Source: Paludibacter sp. (GTDB lineage: Bacteria; Bacteroidota; Bacteroidia; Bacteroidales; Paludibacteraceae). From it: a stretch of 64,000 nt of DNA. Of the stretch, positions 7,281 through 15,926 are shown in pieces (the first letter of the stretch is position 1; each line of letters begins with the position of its first letter). The notes below the pieces were generated by a model. That model was not told where the DNA came from, searched no databases, and saw only the letters and a list, made by a program, of their open reading frames with translations. Made by a program: the position numbers and the translations under genes. The stretch covers positions 124,001 to 188,000 of the forward strand of contig JAFLKK010000002.1 of the NCBI GenBank assembly GCA_019163375.1, written 5' to 3'.

Positions 7281-8213
7281 ATGATGTCAATTCCTTTTAT
7301 TGTTATTGGAGCGCTTATTCTGTTAATCGTTCTTTCCGGTTTTGTTACTGTCAATCAGGGTAGCGTGGCTGTTATTACTATCTTTGGTAAGTATCGTCGC
7401 ATTATGCCTCCGGGTCTTAATTTCAAAATTCCATTTATCGAAATGGTTTACAAGCGTATTTCTATTCAAAACCGTTCGGTGGAGCTGGAGTTTCAGGCGG
7501 TAACGCAAGATCAGGCCAATGTGTATTTTAAAGCCATGTTGCTGTACGCTGTTTTTAATCAGGCCGACGAAACCATTAAAAATGTAGCGTTTAAGTTTGT
7601 GGATGATCGCAATTTTATGCAAGCTTTGATACGTACTATCGAAGGCACTATCCGTAGTTTTGTGGCTACCAAAAAACAAGCTGAGATTCTGGGTCTTCGT
7701 ACAGAGATTATTCAGGAAGTAAAAATGCATTTGGATAGTACCTTAGAAGAATGGGGTTATCATATGATTGATATTCAGTTGAACGATATTACTTTCGATG
7801 AAGAAATTATCAAATCTATGTCGCGCGTGGTGGCTTCGAACAACTTAAAAGCTGCTGCCGAAAACGAAGGTCAAGCCTTGTTGATTACTAAAACAAAAGC
7901 GGCCGAAGCCGAAGGGAATGCTATCAAAATTTCTGCGTTGGCCGAAAAAGAAGCTGCACAACAACGTGGACAAGGTATAGCGTTGTTCCGCGAAGAAGTG
8001 GCCAAAGGTATGGCGCATGCTGCAAAAGAAATGACTGATGCCGATTTGGATGCTTCGTTCTTATTATTCAGTATGTGGACCGAAGCTATTAAGCATTTTG
8101 GTGAAACAGGTAATGGTAACGTTATCTTCCTCGACGGTTCGACCGACGGTATGACCAAAACGGTAAACCAAATGATGGGAATGATGAAAATGAATGAAAA
8201 GCCTGCGAAATAA
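7281..8213 (+). CDS. SPFH/band 7 (stomatin-like) membrane protein
   Basis: 310 residues. One N-terminal membrane helix (IPFIVIGALILLIVLSGFV) is followed by the SPFH core: QGSVAVITIFGKYRRIMPPGLNFKIPFIE, then a region with QNRSVELEFQAVTQD and IIEGTIRSF-like segments, then an alanine/glutamate-rich coiled coil (AAENEGQALLITKTKAAEAEGNA). Stomatin-type proteins oligomerise in membranes and often scaffold proteases; no NfeD partner gene is adjacent. Start codon at 7281 or 7284 (MM). A terminator follows directly, so it is monocistronic. Confidence 0.9.
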   Translation: MMSIPFIVIGALILLIVLSGFVTVNQGSVAVITIFGKYRRIMPPGLNFKIPFIEMVYKRISIQNRSVELEFQAVTQDQANVYFKAMLLYAVFNQADETIKNVAFKFVDDRNFMQALIRTIEGTIRSFVATKKQAEILGLRTEIIQEVKMHLDSTLEEWGYHMIDIQLNDITFDEEIIKSMSRVVASNNLKAAAENEGQALLITKTKAAEAEGNAIKISALAEKEAAQQRGQGIALFREEVAKGMAHAAKEMTDADLDASFLLFSMWTEAIKHFGETGNGNVIFLDGSTDGMTKTVNQMMGMMKMNEKPAK

Positions 8214-8232
8214 TTAGGCTATCGTATATACT

Positions 8233-8279
8233 AAAACCGCTTTCGGGAAAAATAAATTTTCCGGGAGCGGTTTTTTTAT
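8233..8279 (+). terminator. Rho-independent terminator of the SPFH gene
   Basis: AAACCGCTTTCGGGAAAA pairs with TTTTCCGGGAGCGGTTT, followed by TTTTATT; 20 bases after the SPFH stop. Confidence 0.85.
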
Positions 8280-8297
8280 TATAACGAATACGTTAAC

Positions 8298-8380
8298 CGT
8301 ATTGGATAATATGATTTTATTTGTTTGATATTGAATGTAACGATATTGTAAAATCACCATTCTGTCTTTTATCCAATACG
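8298..8380. repeat. 12-bp inverted repeat, 59 bp apart
   Basis: CGTATTGGATAA (8298-8309) is exactly complementary to TTATCCAATACG (8369-8380). It lies in a 500-base gene-free spacer between the SPFH terminator and the next promoter; nothing else is recognised there. Confidence 0.5.
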
Positions 8381-8539
8381 CATGTTATTACTCCGATACG
8401 GAATTAAATCTTTCAGAACCTATTGAATAGAATATTGGTACGTTAAATAACATTAATATTAAACTTTATTTTCTTGGCGTAATTATCTGGTATTGTATAT
8501 CTTAAATTGATGTAAATTAAATTAATTCAATAAATTATA

Positions 8540-8580
8540 GTACTATGCATTGCATAGTACCAAAAATGCAATTATATTTG
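8540..8580 (+). promoter_or_regulatory. Promoter with 21-bp palindromic operator candidate
   Basis: GTACTATGCA (8540-8549), one T, then TGCATAGTAC (8551-8560) make a perfect palindrome. It ends 12 bases before a -7 box TATATTTG (8573-8580), so it would cover about -28 to -48 relative to a start near 8588. Position and symmetry suggest a dimeric regulator site controlling the 8718-12050 gene pair. Confidence 0.55.
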
Positions 8581-8717
8581 CAACCTGAAATTAGGTAGTA
8601 TAACCATCACCTATATTCGTTATAGTGAAGGATATAAAAAACAGTCTCAAAAAACAACTGGTCAATATCATTTGTTCTAACAATAATTTAATTATAAACT
8701 CATTAATCTATCAAAAA

Positions 8718-9626
8718 ATGAAGAAGTTAATTTCATCTGTATTCTTAGCCTTTTTGGCTATTTCGTTGATGGCTCAAGCGCCTGTAGCGCTTAAATTGAA
8801 CCTTGAAAAGGGAAAAGTGTATAAAGTGAAGAACACTAGTAAGCAAGTTATGCAAATAACTGCCGGCGGACAACAAATCAATATGGATATAACATCCAAT
8901 ACTGTTGTTAGTTATAAAGTGCTTAAGCAAGAAAATGATGTTATGGATATTGAATTTAAATTCGATACTATTGCTTCTAAAACTGTTTCGCCAATGATGA
9001 ACAGAGAAACGAATTCGGCTAAACCTGCCGGCAATGATCCTGTGGAAAAAATCATGAACAAGATGAGTAGCAACGCCATTATTGCAAAAATATCGACAGC
9101 TGGTAAATTTGTAGACTTTGTAACTTATCCTAAGTTTAAAGATAATGTTATGATGGTGTTGGATTCGATTCCTGCTGGAAAAAGAGATCAGGCCAAAACA
9201 GTTGCTGATATGCTATTGAAAGAATCGGCTGTAAAAAGTATGATTGAACCTATGTTTGCTTACTTGCCGGAGGCTGCTGTAAAAACGGGAGATAGTTGGG
9301 AAACAACCTATGTAACATCGGCAAGCGGTATATCAATGATAACGCTTAATTCGTTTGCCCTGAAAGGTGTGGAAAAGAATGTGGGTACAATAAGCGGTAA
9401 AATGGAAATCGAATCACTGCCTTCAACAGATCCTAATGCTCAAACTTCTCAGGAGATAAAAGGGAACATGACTTTTGAGGGTACAATAGATGTAGCTACA
9501 GGTATGGCTTTGAAAAATACAACTAAAGGTCGTATTGAAGGAACAATCACTCAAAAGGCCAATGGTCAGGAAATGAAAATGCCTATCGTTGTCGATTCTC
9601 AATCGGAAACGACAATGACTAAATAA
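8718..9626 (+). CDS. Secreted DUF6263-like protein
   Basis: 302 residues from MKKLISSVFLAFLAISLMAQ, a standard signal peptide, so the frame's longer upstream start at 8625 is rejected. The mature protein is beta-rich (LNLEKGKVYKVKNTSKQVMQ, TSNTVVSYKVL, DIEFKFDTIASK), contains a helical centre (VADMLLKESAVKSMIEPMFAYLP) and ends in repeated strands (GRIEGTITQKANGQEMKM). It resembles DUF6263 proteins, of unknown periplasmic or surface role. Probably co-transcribed with the outer-membrane barrel 40 bases downstream, suggesting joint function. Confidence 0.7.
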   Translation: MKKLISSVFLAFLAISLMAQAPVALKLNLEKGKVYKVKNTSKQVMQITAGGQQINMDITSNTVVSYKVLKQENDVMDIEFKFDTIASKTVSPMMNRETNSAKPAGNDPVEKIMNKMSSNAIIAKISTAGKFVDFVTYPKFKDNVMMVLDSIPAGKRDQAKTVADMLLKESAVKSMIEPMFAYLPEAAVKTGDSWETTYVTSASGISMITLNSFALKGVEKNVGTISGKMEIESLPSTDPNAQTSQEIKGNMTFEGTIDVATGMALKNTTKGRIEGTITQKANGQEMKMPIVVDSQSETTMTK

Positions 9627-9665
9627 GATCAGGCAATTCAATAGCCACTAAATTTATAAAAAAGA

Positions 9666-12050
9666 ATGAATAAAATTCTCATTGTACTGTTTTGCTTTGT
9701 TGCCATTAACGTAAATGCCCGACAAGTAATAACAGGTAGCCTTACCGACAAAGAAACCGTAAAACCTGTGGATGGAGCAAATGTAGAGTTACTACAATTG
9801 CCCGACAGCAGTGTTGTGGAATTGTCGAAATCAAGTTCCGAAGGTCTCTTTATGTTCTATAAAGCGGATACCGCCAAAACCTATTGTTTAAGGGTAAAAC
9901 ATTTAGCCTACAAAGCCACAGTGATTGCTGTTCCTAAAAAGAATGGCATGATTAATAATTTGGGAGCCATTTCTTTAGATCCGCGTACCTTCAATTTTAA
10001 AGAAATTGTAGTAAACGGAACAAGAGTAAAGGTTACCGAATTGGGTGACAGAACCATTTACGGCATTCCTGATGGTATCCGTAAAACTTCGACTGATGGA
10101 CTTGACGTGATTCGAAAAGTTCCTTCGGTTCAGGTGGACTATCTGAACGAGGACATTACGGTAAACGGAAAATCGAATGTAAAGATTGAAGTGGATGGTG
10201 TAACCCGCAATAAGGAATATCTGAAGCGACTTCATCCATCACAAATTTCGAAGATGGAAGTTATCACCAGTCCTTCGGGAAAATATGATGCTGATGTGGA
10301 TGCGGTTATCAATATTGTAACCAATCCGGCCATGAAGTATGGTTTGAAAGGTACGGTAAACCTGATGGCATTACCTGTTGGTACGGATACATATATGGCT
10401 CGCGCCAATGCAAGTCTGGATTATGGATTGGAGAAAATATCGTATTATGTGGCTGCCACCGGTATGCTTCAGAACTTCGATATTCAATCGGATATGACCC
10501 GTATTGCAGGCACCAACCAATTGCAGCGCAATAGTGATATGTTTATGAAGGGTAACAACAAAAATGTCAACTTCGGGATTATTTACGATCCGGACGAATT
10601 GAATAATTTGAACTTTAATGTATCGTATAATAGTAATGGTTCAAAGATTAATTCCGATGCATGGAGTTACAATAGTGCCAACAGTTTGGTGAACAGTATT
10701 TCAAGAACCCTGAGTAATGCGAAAACGAACAATGACGGAATTACGTCATCGCTGTTTTATAAACATAAGTTTGATAAAAAGTCGCAGCACGGTTATGAAG
10801 TAGAGTTAAGCTATTTCAATAGTTTGAATAATACTTCCGCAACCGATTTCCAAAATAGCAATTACAATCCGATTGATACTTCGTTGCTTTTTACCAGTGC
10901 TTGGCTAAACGAAAAAAGCAAGACTAAAACACAGACTTTGTCGGGTCAGGCCAATTATACTTTGCCTTTCGATAGTGTTTATTCGTTTAATGCCGGTGTG
11001 AGTGGGAATTTCAATAAGTATGCTATTGACAATGCGAGTTCGCTTTCTTCGGCACAGAATCTGGATTATGCCGATTTACGCCTGGGTGGTTATGCCGAGT
11101 TGTCGAGAAATTTCAAAAAAGGGAGTTTGAAGCTTGGATCGCGGTTTGAAACATCGCATGTGGAAATAAACTCCACATCGAACACAAATTACTTCTCGCC
11201 ACTGCCTTATGCAAATGCTTCGCTTAAGTTTAACGACAACAATAGTGTCAAGTTGGCTTATTCCAGAAGAGTGATTCGCCCGGGTGCAGGACAACTTAAT
11301 CCGTTTGTAAGTCAGGTCGACAGTCAAACCATCAGTCGTGGTAATCCTGATTTAAAACCGGCGTATCGTGATAATTTCCAGTTTACTTATAATGTAAAGG
11401 TGGCGGTAAAGAAAGTGACGGTTAACCTGGCTCCACAGTTGTTCTATGAAGCTAAAACCGGACTTATTCAAACAATTATCAGTCAGAAAGGCACTACAAA
11501 TGTGTTTGAAAGTATGCCGGTCAATGTATCCAACGGTTACGAAACAGGAGCTGCTTTATCGGTAAGTTCACAAATTGGTAAGGTTATGTTTAATTCCAAT
11601 TTCAGGTACTCGTTCAATCATATCGACAAGTATATGAATCAGATTGATGCAACCAACCAACGAAGCTGGAACTGGAACTCATTTATGATGTGTCCTTTAC
11701 CATTAGATCTGAAATTTATCTCCGTGTTCCAATTCAGTGGTCCGGTATTGGATGGACAAACAGAAACAAAGATGTCGCCATTTTATATTTTTGGCCTCAT
11801 AAAGCAGTTTAAGAACAATAGTTCGCTGACTCTTTTGTCGTTCAATCCTTTTGCAAAGAATTTCTTCGATAGCAAAGCAACGATGCAGAACAGTAGCGTG
11901 TATCAACGTACCGAAACGTACATGAAAACACAAGTGGCTTTTGCAGTAGCGTATAGTTATAATTTCAAAATTGGAAAATCAATAGAAAAACAAAAACGCA
12001 ATGTAGAACAACAAATTGAAGAAGGTGGTTTCAAAATACCAAGTTTCTAA
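9666..12050 (+). CDS. TonB-receptor-like outer-membrane barrel protein
   Basis: 794 residues with a signal peptide (MNKILIVLFCFVAINVNA). Residues about 20-105 are a carboxypeptidase-regulatory-like beta sandwich (ITGSLTDKETVKPVDGANVEL); about 110-220 are plug-like (IRKVPSVQVDYLNEDITVNGK, EVITSPSGKYDADVDAVINIVT); the rest is a large beta-barrel (outer-membrane beta-barrel family 3 type), with SRRVIRPGAGQLNPF typical of this group. Ligand is unknown and no SusD-like partner or TonB gene is adjacent. It follows the 8718 gene in the same transcript and ends at a terminator. Confidence 0.85.
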   Translation: MNKILIVLFCFVAINVNARQVITGSLTDKETVKPVDGANVELLQLPDSSVVELSKSSSEGLFMFYKADTAKTYCLRVKHLAYKATVIAVPKKNGMINNLGAISLDPRTFNFKEIVVNGTRVKVTELGDRTIYGIPDGIRKTSTDGLDVIRKVPSVQVDYLNEDITVNGKSNVKIEVDGVTRNKEYLKRLHPSQISKMEVITSPSGKYDADVDAVINIVTNPAMKYGLKGTVNLMALPVGTDTYMARANASLDYGLEKISYYVAATGMLQNFDIQSDMTRIAGTNQLQRNSDMFMKGNNKNVNFGIIYDPDELNNLNFNVSYNSNGSKINSDAWSYNSANSLVNSISRTLSNAKTNNDGITSSLFYKHKFDKKSQHGYEVELSYFNSLNNTSATDFQNSNYNPIDTSLLFTSAWLNEKSKTKTQTLSGQANYTLPFDSVYSFNAGVSGNFNKYAIDNASSLSSAQNLDYADLRLGGYAELSRNFKKGSLKLGSRFETSHVEINSTSNTNYFSPLPYANASLKFNDNNSVKLAYSRRVIRPGAGQLNPFVSQVDSQTISRGNPDLKPAYRDNFQFTYNVKVAVKKVTVNLAPQLFYEAKTGLIQTIISQKGTTNVFESMPVNVSNGYETGAALSVSSQIGKVMFNSNFRYSFNHIDKYMNQIDATNQRSWNWNSFMMCPLPLDLKFISVFQFSGPVLDGQTETKMSPFYIFGLIKQFKNNSSLTLLSFNPFAKNFFDSKATMQNSSVYQRTETYMKTQVAFAVAYSYNFKIGKSIEKQKRNVEQQIEEGGFKIPSF

Positions 12051-12073
12051 TCTTTGTTGATAGGTTTATACAG

Positions 12074-12123
12074 AATACGGGTTTCGGAAGTTTTAATGCT
12101 TCTGAAACCCGTATTTGTTTTTT
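12074..12123 (+). terminator. Rho-independent terminator
   Basis: AATACGGGTTTCGGAAG (12074-12090) pairs with CTTCTGAAACCCGTATT, followed by TGTTTTTTG. Ends the 8718-12050 transcript. Confidence 0.85.
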
Positions 12124-12218
12124 GTGGGTATTATATCAACGACCGAAGGGAGTAATATCGCAAAGCAATATCGCGACCGCAGGGAGCAAATAACAATTAA
12201 TAACTCCGCAGGCAAAAA

Positions 12219-13094
12219 TTATTCTCTCCACCTTTTGGTCAAATCGCCAAATGCATCAATGCGTCTGTCGCGGAAGAAAGGCCACATGCGACGAACCGTT
12301 TCGGTGCGTGATAAATCAATATCAACGATTAAATTTTCTTCTTTATCGTTTGACGCTTGGGTAATGATTTCACCCTGCGGGCCTGCTACAAAACTATTGC
12401 CCCAAAACTGTATGCCATTGGTTACCCCCGAAGGATCGGGTTCATAGCCGGTACGATTGCAGGAAATAACGTGAAGTCCGTTGGCTACTGCATGCGCCCG
12501 TTGTGAAATAACCCACGCATCGGTTTGACGTTGTTTTTCATCGTTGCTATCTGTACTTTCCCAACCAATAGCAGTTGGATAAATCAATAGTTCCGCTCCT
12601 GCCATAGTCATTAGTCGCGCAGCTTCGGGATACCATTGATCCCAACAAACAAGCACACCCAATTTACCTACTGATGTTTGAATCGGTTCAAAGCCTAAAT
12701 CGCCCGGAGTGAAATAAAACTTTTCGTAATAAGCCGGATCGTCAGGAATATGCATCTTGCGATATTTTCCGGCTACGGTTCCATCTTTTTCAATAACTAC
12801 GGCTGTATTATGATGTAGACCCGGGGCACGTTTCTCGAATAATGAAAGAACGATGACCACACCAAGTTCTTTTGCCAGTTTTCCAAACGATTCGGTGGAA
12901 GGTCCGGGAATCGTTTCTGCCTGTTCAAAAACTGCAGGATCTTCCGTCTGGCAGAAATACAAACCATTGTGCAACTCTTGCAGTACAATCAGTTCAGCTC
13001 CATTTGCAGCGCAGGTACGTATGTTGTTTTCCAGCTTAACTACGTTCTCAGAACGACTGGCAGTGTTGGATTGTTGAATAAGTCCTATTTTCAT
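12219..13094 (-). CDS. aguB: N-carbamoylputrescine amidase
   Basis: 291 residues of the nitrilase superfamily. The Glu-Lys-Cys triad is visible: E40 (LQELHNGLYF), K113 (YRKMHIPDDP) and C150 (VLVCWDQWYPE). These motifs and the length match AguB, which hydrolyses N-carbamoylputrescine to putrescine, CO2 and ammonia in the cytoplasm. It is 94 bases downstream of aguA on the same strand, supporting an operon. The spacer between them holds a REP-like palindrome (13128-13142). Confident. Confidence 0.93.
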   Translation of the reverse strand: MKIGLIQQSNTASRSENVVKLENNIRTCAANGAELIVLQELHNGLYFCQTEDPAVFEQAETIPGPSTESFGKLAKELGVVIVLSLFEKRAPGLHHNTAVVIEKDGTVAGKYRKMHIPDDPAYYEKFYFTPGDLGFEPIQTSVGKLGVLVCWDQWYPEAARLMTMAGAELLIYPTAIGWESTDSNDEKQRQTDAWVISQRAHAVANGLHVISCNRTGYEPDPSGVTNGIQFWGNSFVAGPQGEIITQASNDKEENLIVDIDLSRTETVRRMWPFFRDRRIDAFGDLTKRWRE

Positions 13095-13127
13095 ACTCTT
13101 CGATATTTACTTTGCGATATTTGTCCC

Positions 13128-13142
13128 TGCCTGCCGCAGGCA
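13128..13142. repeat. REP-like palindrome TGCCTGCCGCAGGCA
   Basis: Perfect 7-bp arms around one base, within the aguA-aguB spacer. A relative, TTGCCTAC-A-GTAGGCAA, lies at 20455-20471 between the helicase and yccF genes, so it is a dispersed family. Confidence 0.6.
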
Positions 13143-13188
13143 AGTTCGACGTTATTTAGTCTTTTTTCTTGAATCTTTGTTCTATTGT

Positions 13189-14205
13189 CTATTTCGGATA
13201 TTGCATCGTTACGCAATGCAGAGACCCATGTTGTTTGATTAATGCTCTGCAATCAATTCCGACTATTTCCCGATCGGGGAAGGCTTTTTTCAATTGTTCT
13301 TTTGCAATTTCATCTTTCGGTGAATTATAAGTAGGCACCAAAACGGCACCGTTGATGATTAAGAAGTTGGCATAAGTGGCAGGTAATCGTTCGCCTTCAA
13401 AATAGACTTCGTCGGCCATTGGTAGGGCAATCAGTCTGAAATACTTGTCGTCGGAAGTTTTAAATTTGCGAAGCTCTTTTTTCATTTTCCGCAACTCTTC
13501 ATAATGCTCATCTTCCGGATCATCGCATTTTACGTAGGCAATGGTGCTTCTGTCGCAAAGACGCGCCAGAGTATCCACATGACTATCGGTGTCATCGCCG
13601 GCTAAGTAACCATGGTTCAACCAAAGCACTTGTTTCAGTCCAAAATATTCTTTCAGTTTGGCTTCTATATCTTCTTCTGATAAATTGTTGCGGTTATCAG
13701 AAAGGAGGCATTCGGCCGTCGTCATAATCGTACCTTCACCATCCGATTCGATGCTGCCACCTTCCAGTACAAAGTCAAAGCAATTTTTGTGTCCGGCGTC
13801 GCCAAAAATTCCGGCTGCATACAGCTTTCGGGTAATCATATTATCATGATTGGCCGCAAACTTCATTCCCCAACCATTAAAAGTGAAATCATAAACCACG
13901 GGTTTACCATCTTCCAATACCGTTATTCCTCCATGATCGCGTGCCCAGGTATCGTTGGTTGGCATCTCGGCAAAAGTGATTTTAGATAAATCAGCGTCAC
14001 CCAGCAGTTCCTCCACTTCATCGGTATCCGTACAAACAATCAACAGATTTTGGTGTTTGATAATCTCACGGGCAATGTTCACAAAGCATTCGTTTACTTC
14101 GTCGAGCATATCAGCCCAATCGGTTTCGGAATGTGGCCATGTCAGTTGAACAAATTGTTGTTCAGCCCATTCGGCAGGTAATATTTTTGTCGGTTTTGAA
14201 TTCAT
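13189..14205 (-). CDS. aguA: Agmatine deiminase
   Basis: 338 residues of the peptidylarginine/agmatine deiminase family. Signature parts are NDTWARDHGG (84-93), GWGMKF, LEGGSIESDGEG (147-158), DTDSHVDTLAR with His209, and the terminal nucleophile Cys331 in GSLHCVTMQYP. AguA converts agmatine to N-carbamoylputrescine, which AguB next door processes. A minus-strand -7-like element (TATTTTTG, 14276-14283) lies upstream, divergent from the queC promoter. Confidence 0.93.
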   Translation of the reverse strand: MNSKPTKILPAEWAEQQFVQLTWPHSETDWADMLDEVNECFVNIAREIIKHQNLLIVCTDTDEVEELLGDADLSKITFAEMPTNDTWARDHGGITVLEDGKPVVYDFTFNGWGMKFAANHDNMITRKLYAAGIFGDAGHKNCFDFVLEGGSIESDGEGTIMTTAECLLSDNRNNLSEEDIEAKLKEYFGLKQVLWLNHGYLAGDDTDSHVDTLARLCDRSTIAYVKCDDPEDEHYEELRKMKKELRKFKTSDDKYFRLIALPMADEVYFEGERLPATYANFLIINGAVLVPTYNSPKDEIAKEQLKKAFPDREIVGIDCRALIKQHGSLHCVTMQYPK

Positions 14206-14275
14206 TTTTTTACCACTAAGGTATTAAGTTCACAAAGAGGCACTAAGTTTAGTGTCTTAGTGTGTATTTCTTCCG

Positions 14276-14331
14276 CAAAAATACAAAAAAAATGTTGTTC
14301 GTTCAATTCTCGATGCTTTTGAGTAATTTTG
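14276..14331. promoter_or_regulatory. Divergent promoters of aguA and queC
   Basis: Minus-strand TATTTTTG (14276-14283) points to aguA; plus-strand TAATTTTG (14324-14331) points to queC. Neighbouring 14206-14260 has the low-complexity CACTAAG-type repeat, also seen near 24190 upstream of recQ. Confidence 0.5.
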
Positions 14332-14353
14332 CGCCGAATAAAAAGTTGAAAAA

Positions 14354-14998
14354 ATGAGAGATATAGTAATTCTTTATTCGGGTGGAATGGACAGTTCAGT
14401 AGCGCTGTACAAACATGCCGATGAAATCAGATTGGCAGTTTCGTTCGATTATGGCTCCAAACATAATAAAATAGAAATTGGATATGCCGCTCAAAATTGT
14501 AAAGCATTGGGTATTGAGCATCGAATTGTAGACATAGACTTGAACAAGATGGGCTTTGTATCCGACTTGTTGCAATCGGGTGGTGCTATTCCCGACGGTC
14601 ACTATGAGGACGAAAGCATGAAGAAAACTGTCGTGCCGTTTCGTAATGGCATTATGCTGAGCATTGCTGCCGGTATTGCCGAAAGTATGGATTGCAATCG
14701 CTTGCTTATTTCCAATCATGCGGGCGATCATGCTATTTATCCCGACTGTCGTCCGGAGTTTATCAACAGCATGAGCGATGCCATTCGTTTTGGGACGTAT
14801 AATCATGTGGAGATTTTTGCTCCGTTTACTAATTTGACGAAACGTGAAATTGCTTTGATTGGAAAAGAAATCAATGTGCCTTTCGAAAAAACATATTCCT
14901 GTTACAATGGTCAGGAAGTACATTGCGGTACGTGTGGTACTTGCACGGAACGAAAAGAAGGGTTAGCGGGTTTTGACCCTACGCACTACCTAGCTTAG
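14354..14998 (+). CDS. queC: 7-cyano-7-deazaguanine synthase
   Basis: 214 residues. The ATP-pyrophosphatase P-loop SGGMDSS (9-15) is followed by FDYGSKHN and the zinc cysteines C183, C191, C194 and C197 (CYNGQEVHCGTCGTC). QueC turns 7-carboxy-7-deazaguanine into preQ0 for queuosine in tRNA. The -7 box is 23 bases from the ATG, so there is no room for a preQ1 riboswitch in the leader. Single gene, ended by the hairpin at 15064-15097. QueG, from the end of the pathway, is at 57359. Confidence 0.93.
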   Translation: MRDIVILYSGGMDSSVALYKHADEIRLAVSFDYGSKHNKIEIGYAAQNCKALGIEHRIVDIDLNKMGFVSDLLQSGGAIPDGHYEDESMKKTVVPFRNGIMLSIAAGIAESMDCNRLLISNHAGDHAIYPDCRPEFINSMSDAIRFGTYNHVEIFAPFTNLTKREIALIGKEINVPFEKTYSCYNGQEVHCGTCGTCTERKEGLAGFDPTHYLA

Positions 14999-15063
14999 GG
15001 CAGTGTTCTGATTTAGTAATAAGTATTTGATATACTATAGATCTTACGAACTATTTAATAATG

Positions 15064-15102
15064 AACGGTTCGCTTCAGTAATTTGAAGCGAACCGTTTGT
15101 TT
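15064..15102 (+). terminator. Rho-independent terminator of queC
   Basis: AACGGTTCGCTTCA (15064-15077) and TGAAGCGAACCGTT (15084-15097) form a perfect 14-bp stem, then TGTTTC. The U tract is short; it may also stop the convergent gene. Confidence 0.7.
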
Positions 15103-15128
15103 CTTGAATTCTGTTTTGAATAATTGTA

Positions 15129-15626
15129 TTAAAATGTAACTCCTGCTTTTAGTGCGATTGCACCAAATGTTACACTAACTCCAGATTCTGAGATAGCTTG
15201 CGATTGATATGCTAGAGAGACATTAAACTTATTAAACGACAAACCAATAGCTGGAGATATATAAACTCCACCAAATCCACCCATGTCACCTGTCCCTATT
15301 CCATATCCAAAATCAAGTGAACCAAAAGGTTTTAAATTCCGACTTGACGGAAGATATCCTTTGACGTTAGCAAAAACAGGGATTACACCAAAGCTCGATC
15401 CATCTTTTGTTAAAGAATTGTATCCCAGTCCTAATCCCAAAAATACATCCGGATTGAATCTCACGCCATGAACAGTTTCAACACAAAATCTGTTTATACT
15501 AAATGTTCCGACGCCTATTCCATAACTCACACTTGCTTCACCCTGATACTTGTTTACTTGAGAGAATGAATTCATAGTGAATGTCATAGCAAAGACTAGT
15601 AATGCAAACTTAATTGTTTTTTTCAT
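15129..15626 (-). CDS. Small outer-membrane beta-barrel protein
   Basis: 165 residues with signal peptide (MKKTIKFALLVFAMTFTMNSFSQ). Glycine-rich amphipathic strands follow (ASVSYGIGVGTFSIN, FGYGIGTGDMGGFGG, NVSLAYQSQAI) and the protein ends in a strand with terminal Phe (ALKAGVTF), the usual signal for barrel insertion. Function unknown; porin-like or structural small barrels of this length are common in Bacteroidota. Single gene facing queC. Confidence 0.65.
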   Translation of the reverse strand: MKKTIKFALLVFAMTFTMNSFSQVNKYQGEASVSYGIGVGTFSINRFCVETVHGVRFNPDVFLGLGLGYNSLTKDGSSFGVIPVFANVKGYLPSSRNLKPFGSLDFGYGIGTGDMGGFGGVYISPAIGLSFNKFNVSLAYQSQAISESGVSVTFGAIALKAGVTF

Positions 15627-15875
15627 TTTTGAAATTTGTTTATAATTAATATTTAGTTAGTTGCAGCAATATAACATGAGATATATTTATTATTTGAGTT
15701 ACGGAGACAAGCCTAAAAATTAAACTTCTTTTTTTTTTGACAAAAGTATGCTTTTTAATTAAAACTTGCAAATAATAATGTGAATTAATAGATAGCTTCA
15801 GAGATTATTGAATTTTATTAATGGATCTAAGTGAGTTCTCAGCATAACTCTTTTTCGTATTTATAAAAAAAACGC

Positions 15876-15883
15876 TATTTTTG
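15876..15883 (+). promoter_or_regulatory. Putative -7 box of the spermidine operon
   Basis: TATTTTTG, 43 bases upstream of the ATG at 15927; matches TAnnTTTG. Confidence 0.55.
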
Positions 15884-15926
15884 TAGTCTCAAGAACAAAT
15901 AACATAACTCTCAACAATCCAACAAA

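Noticed and set aside
14206-14353. preQ1 riboswitch ahead of queC
   Set aside because: The -7 box is only 23 bases from the ATG, so the leader is too short for the structure.
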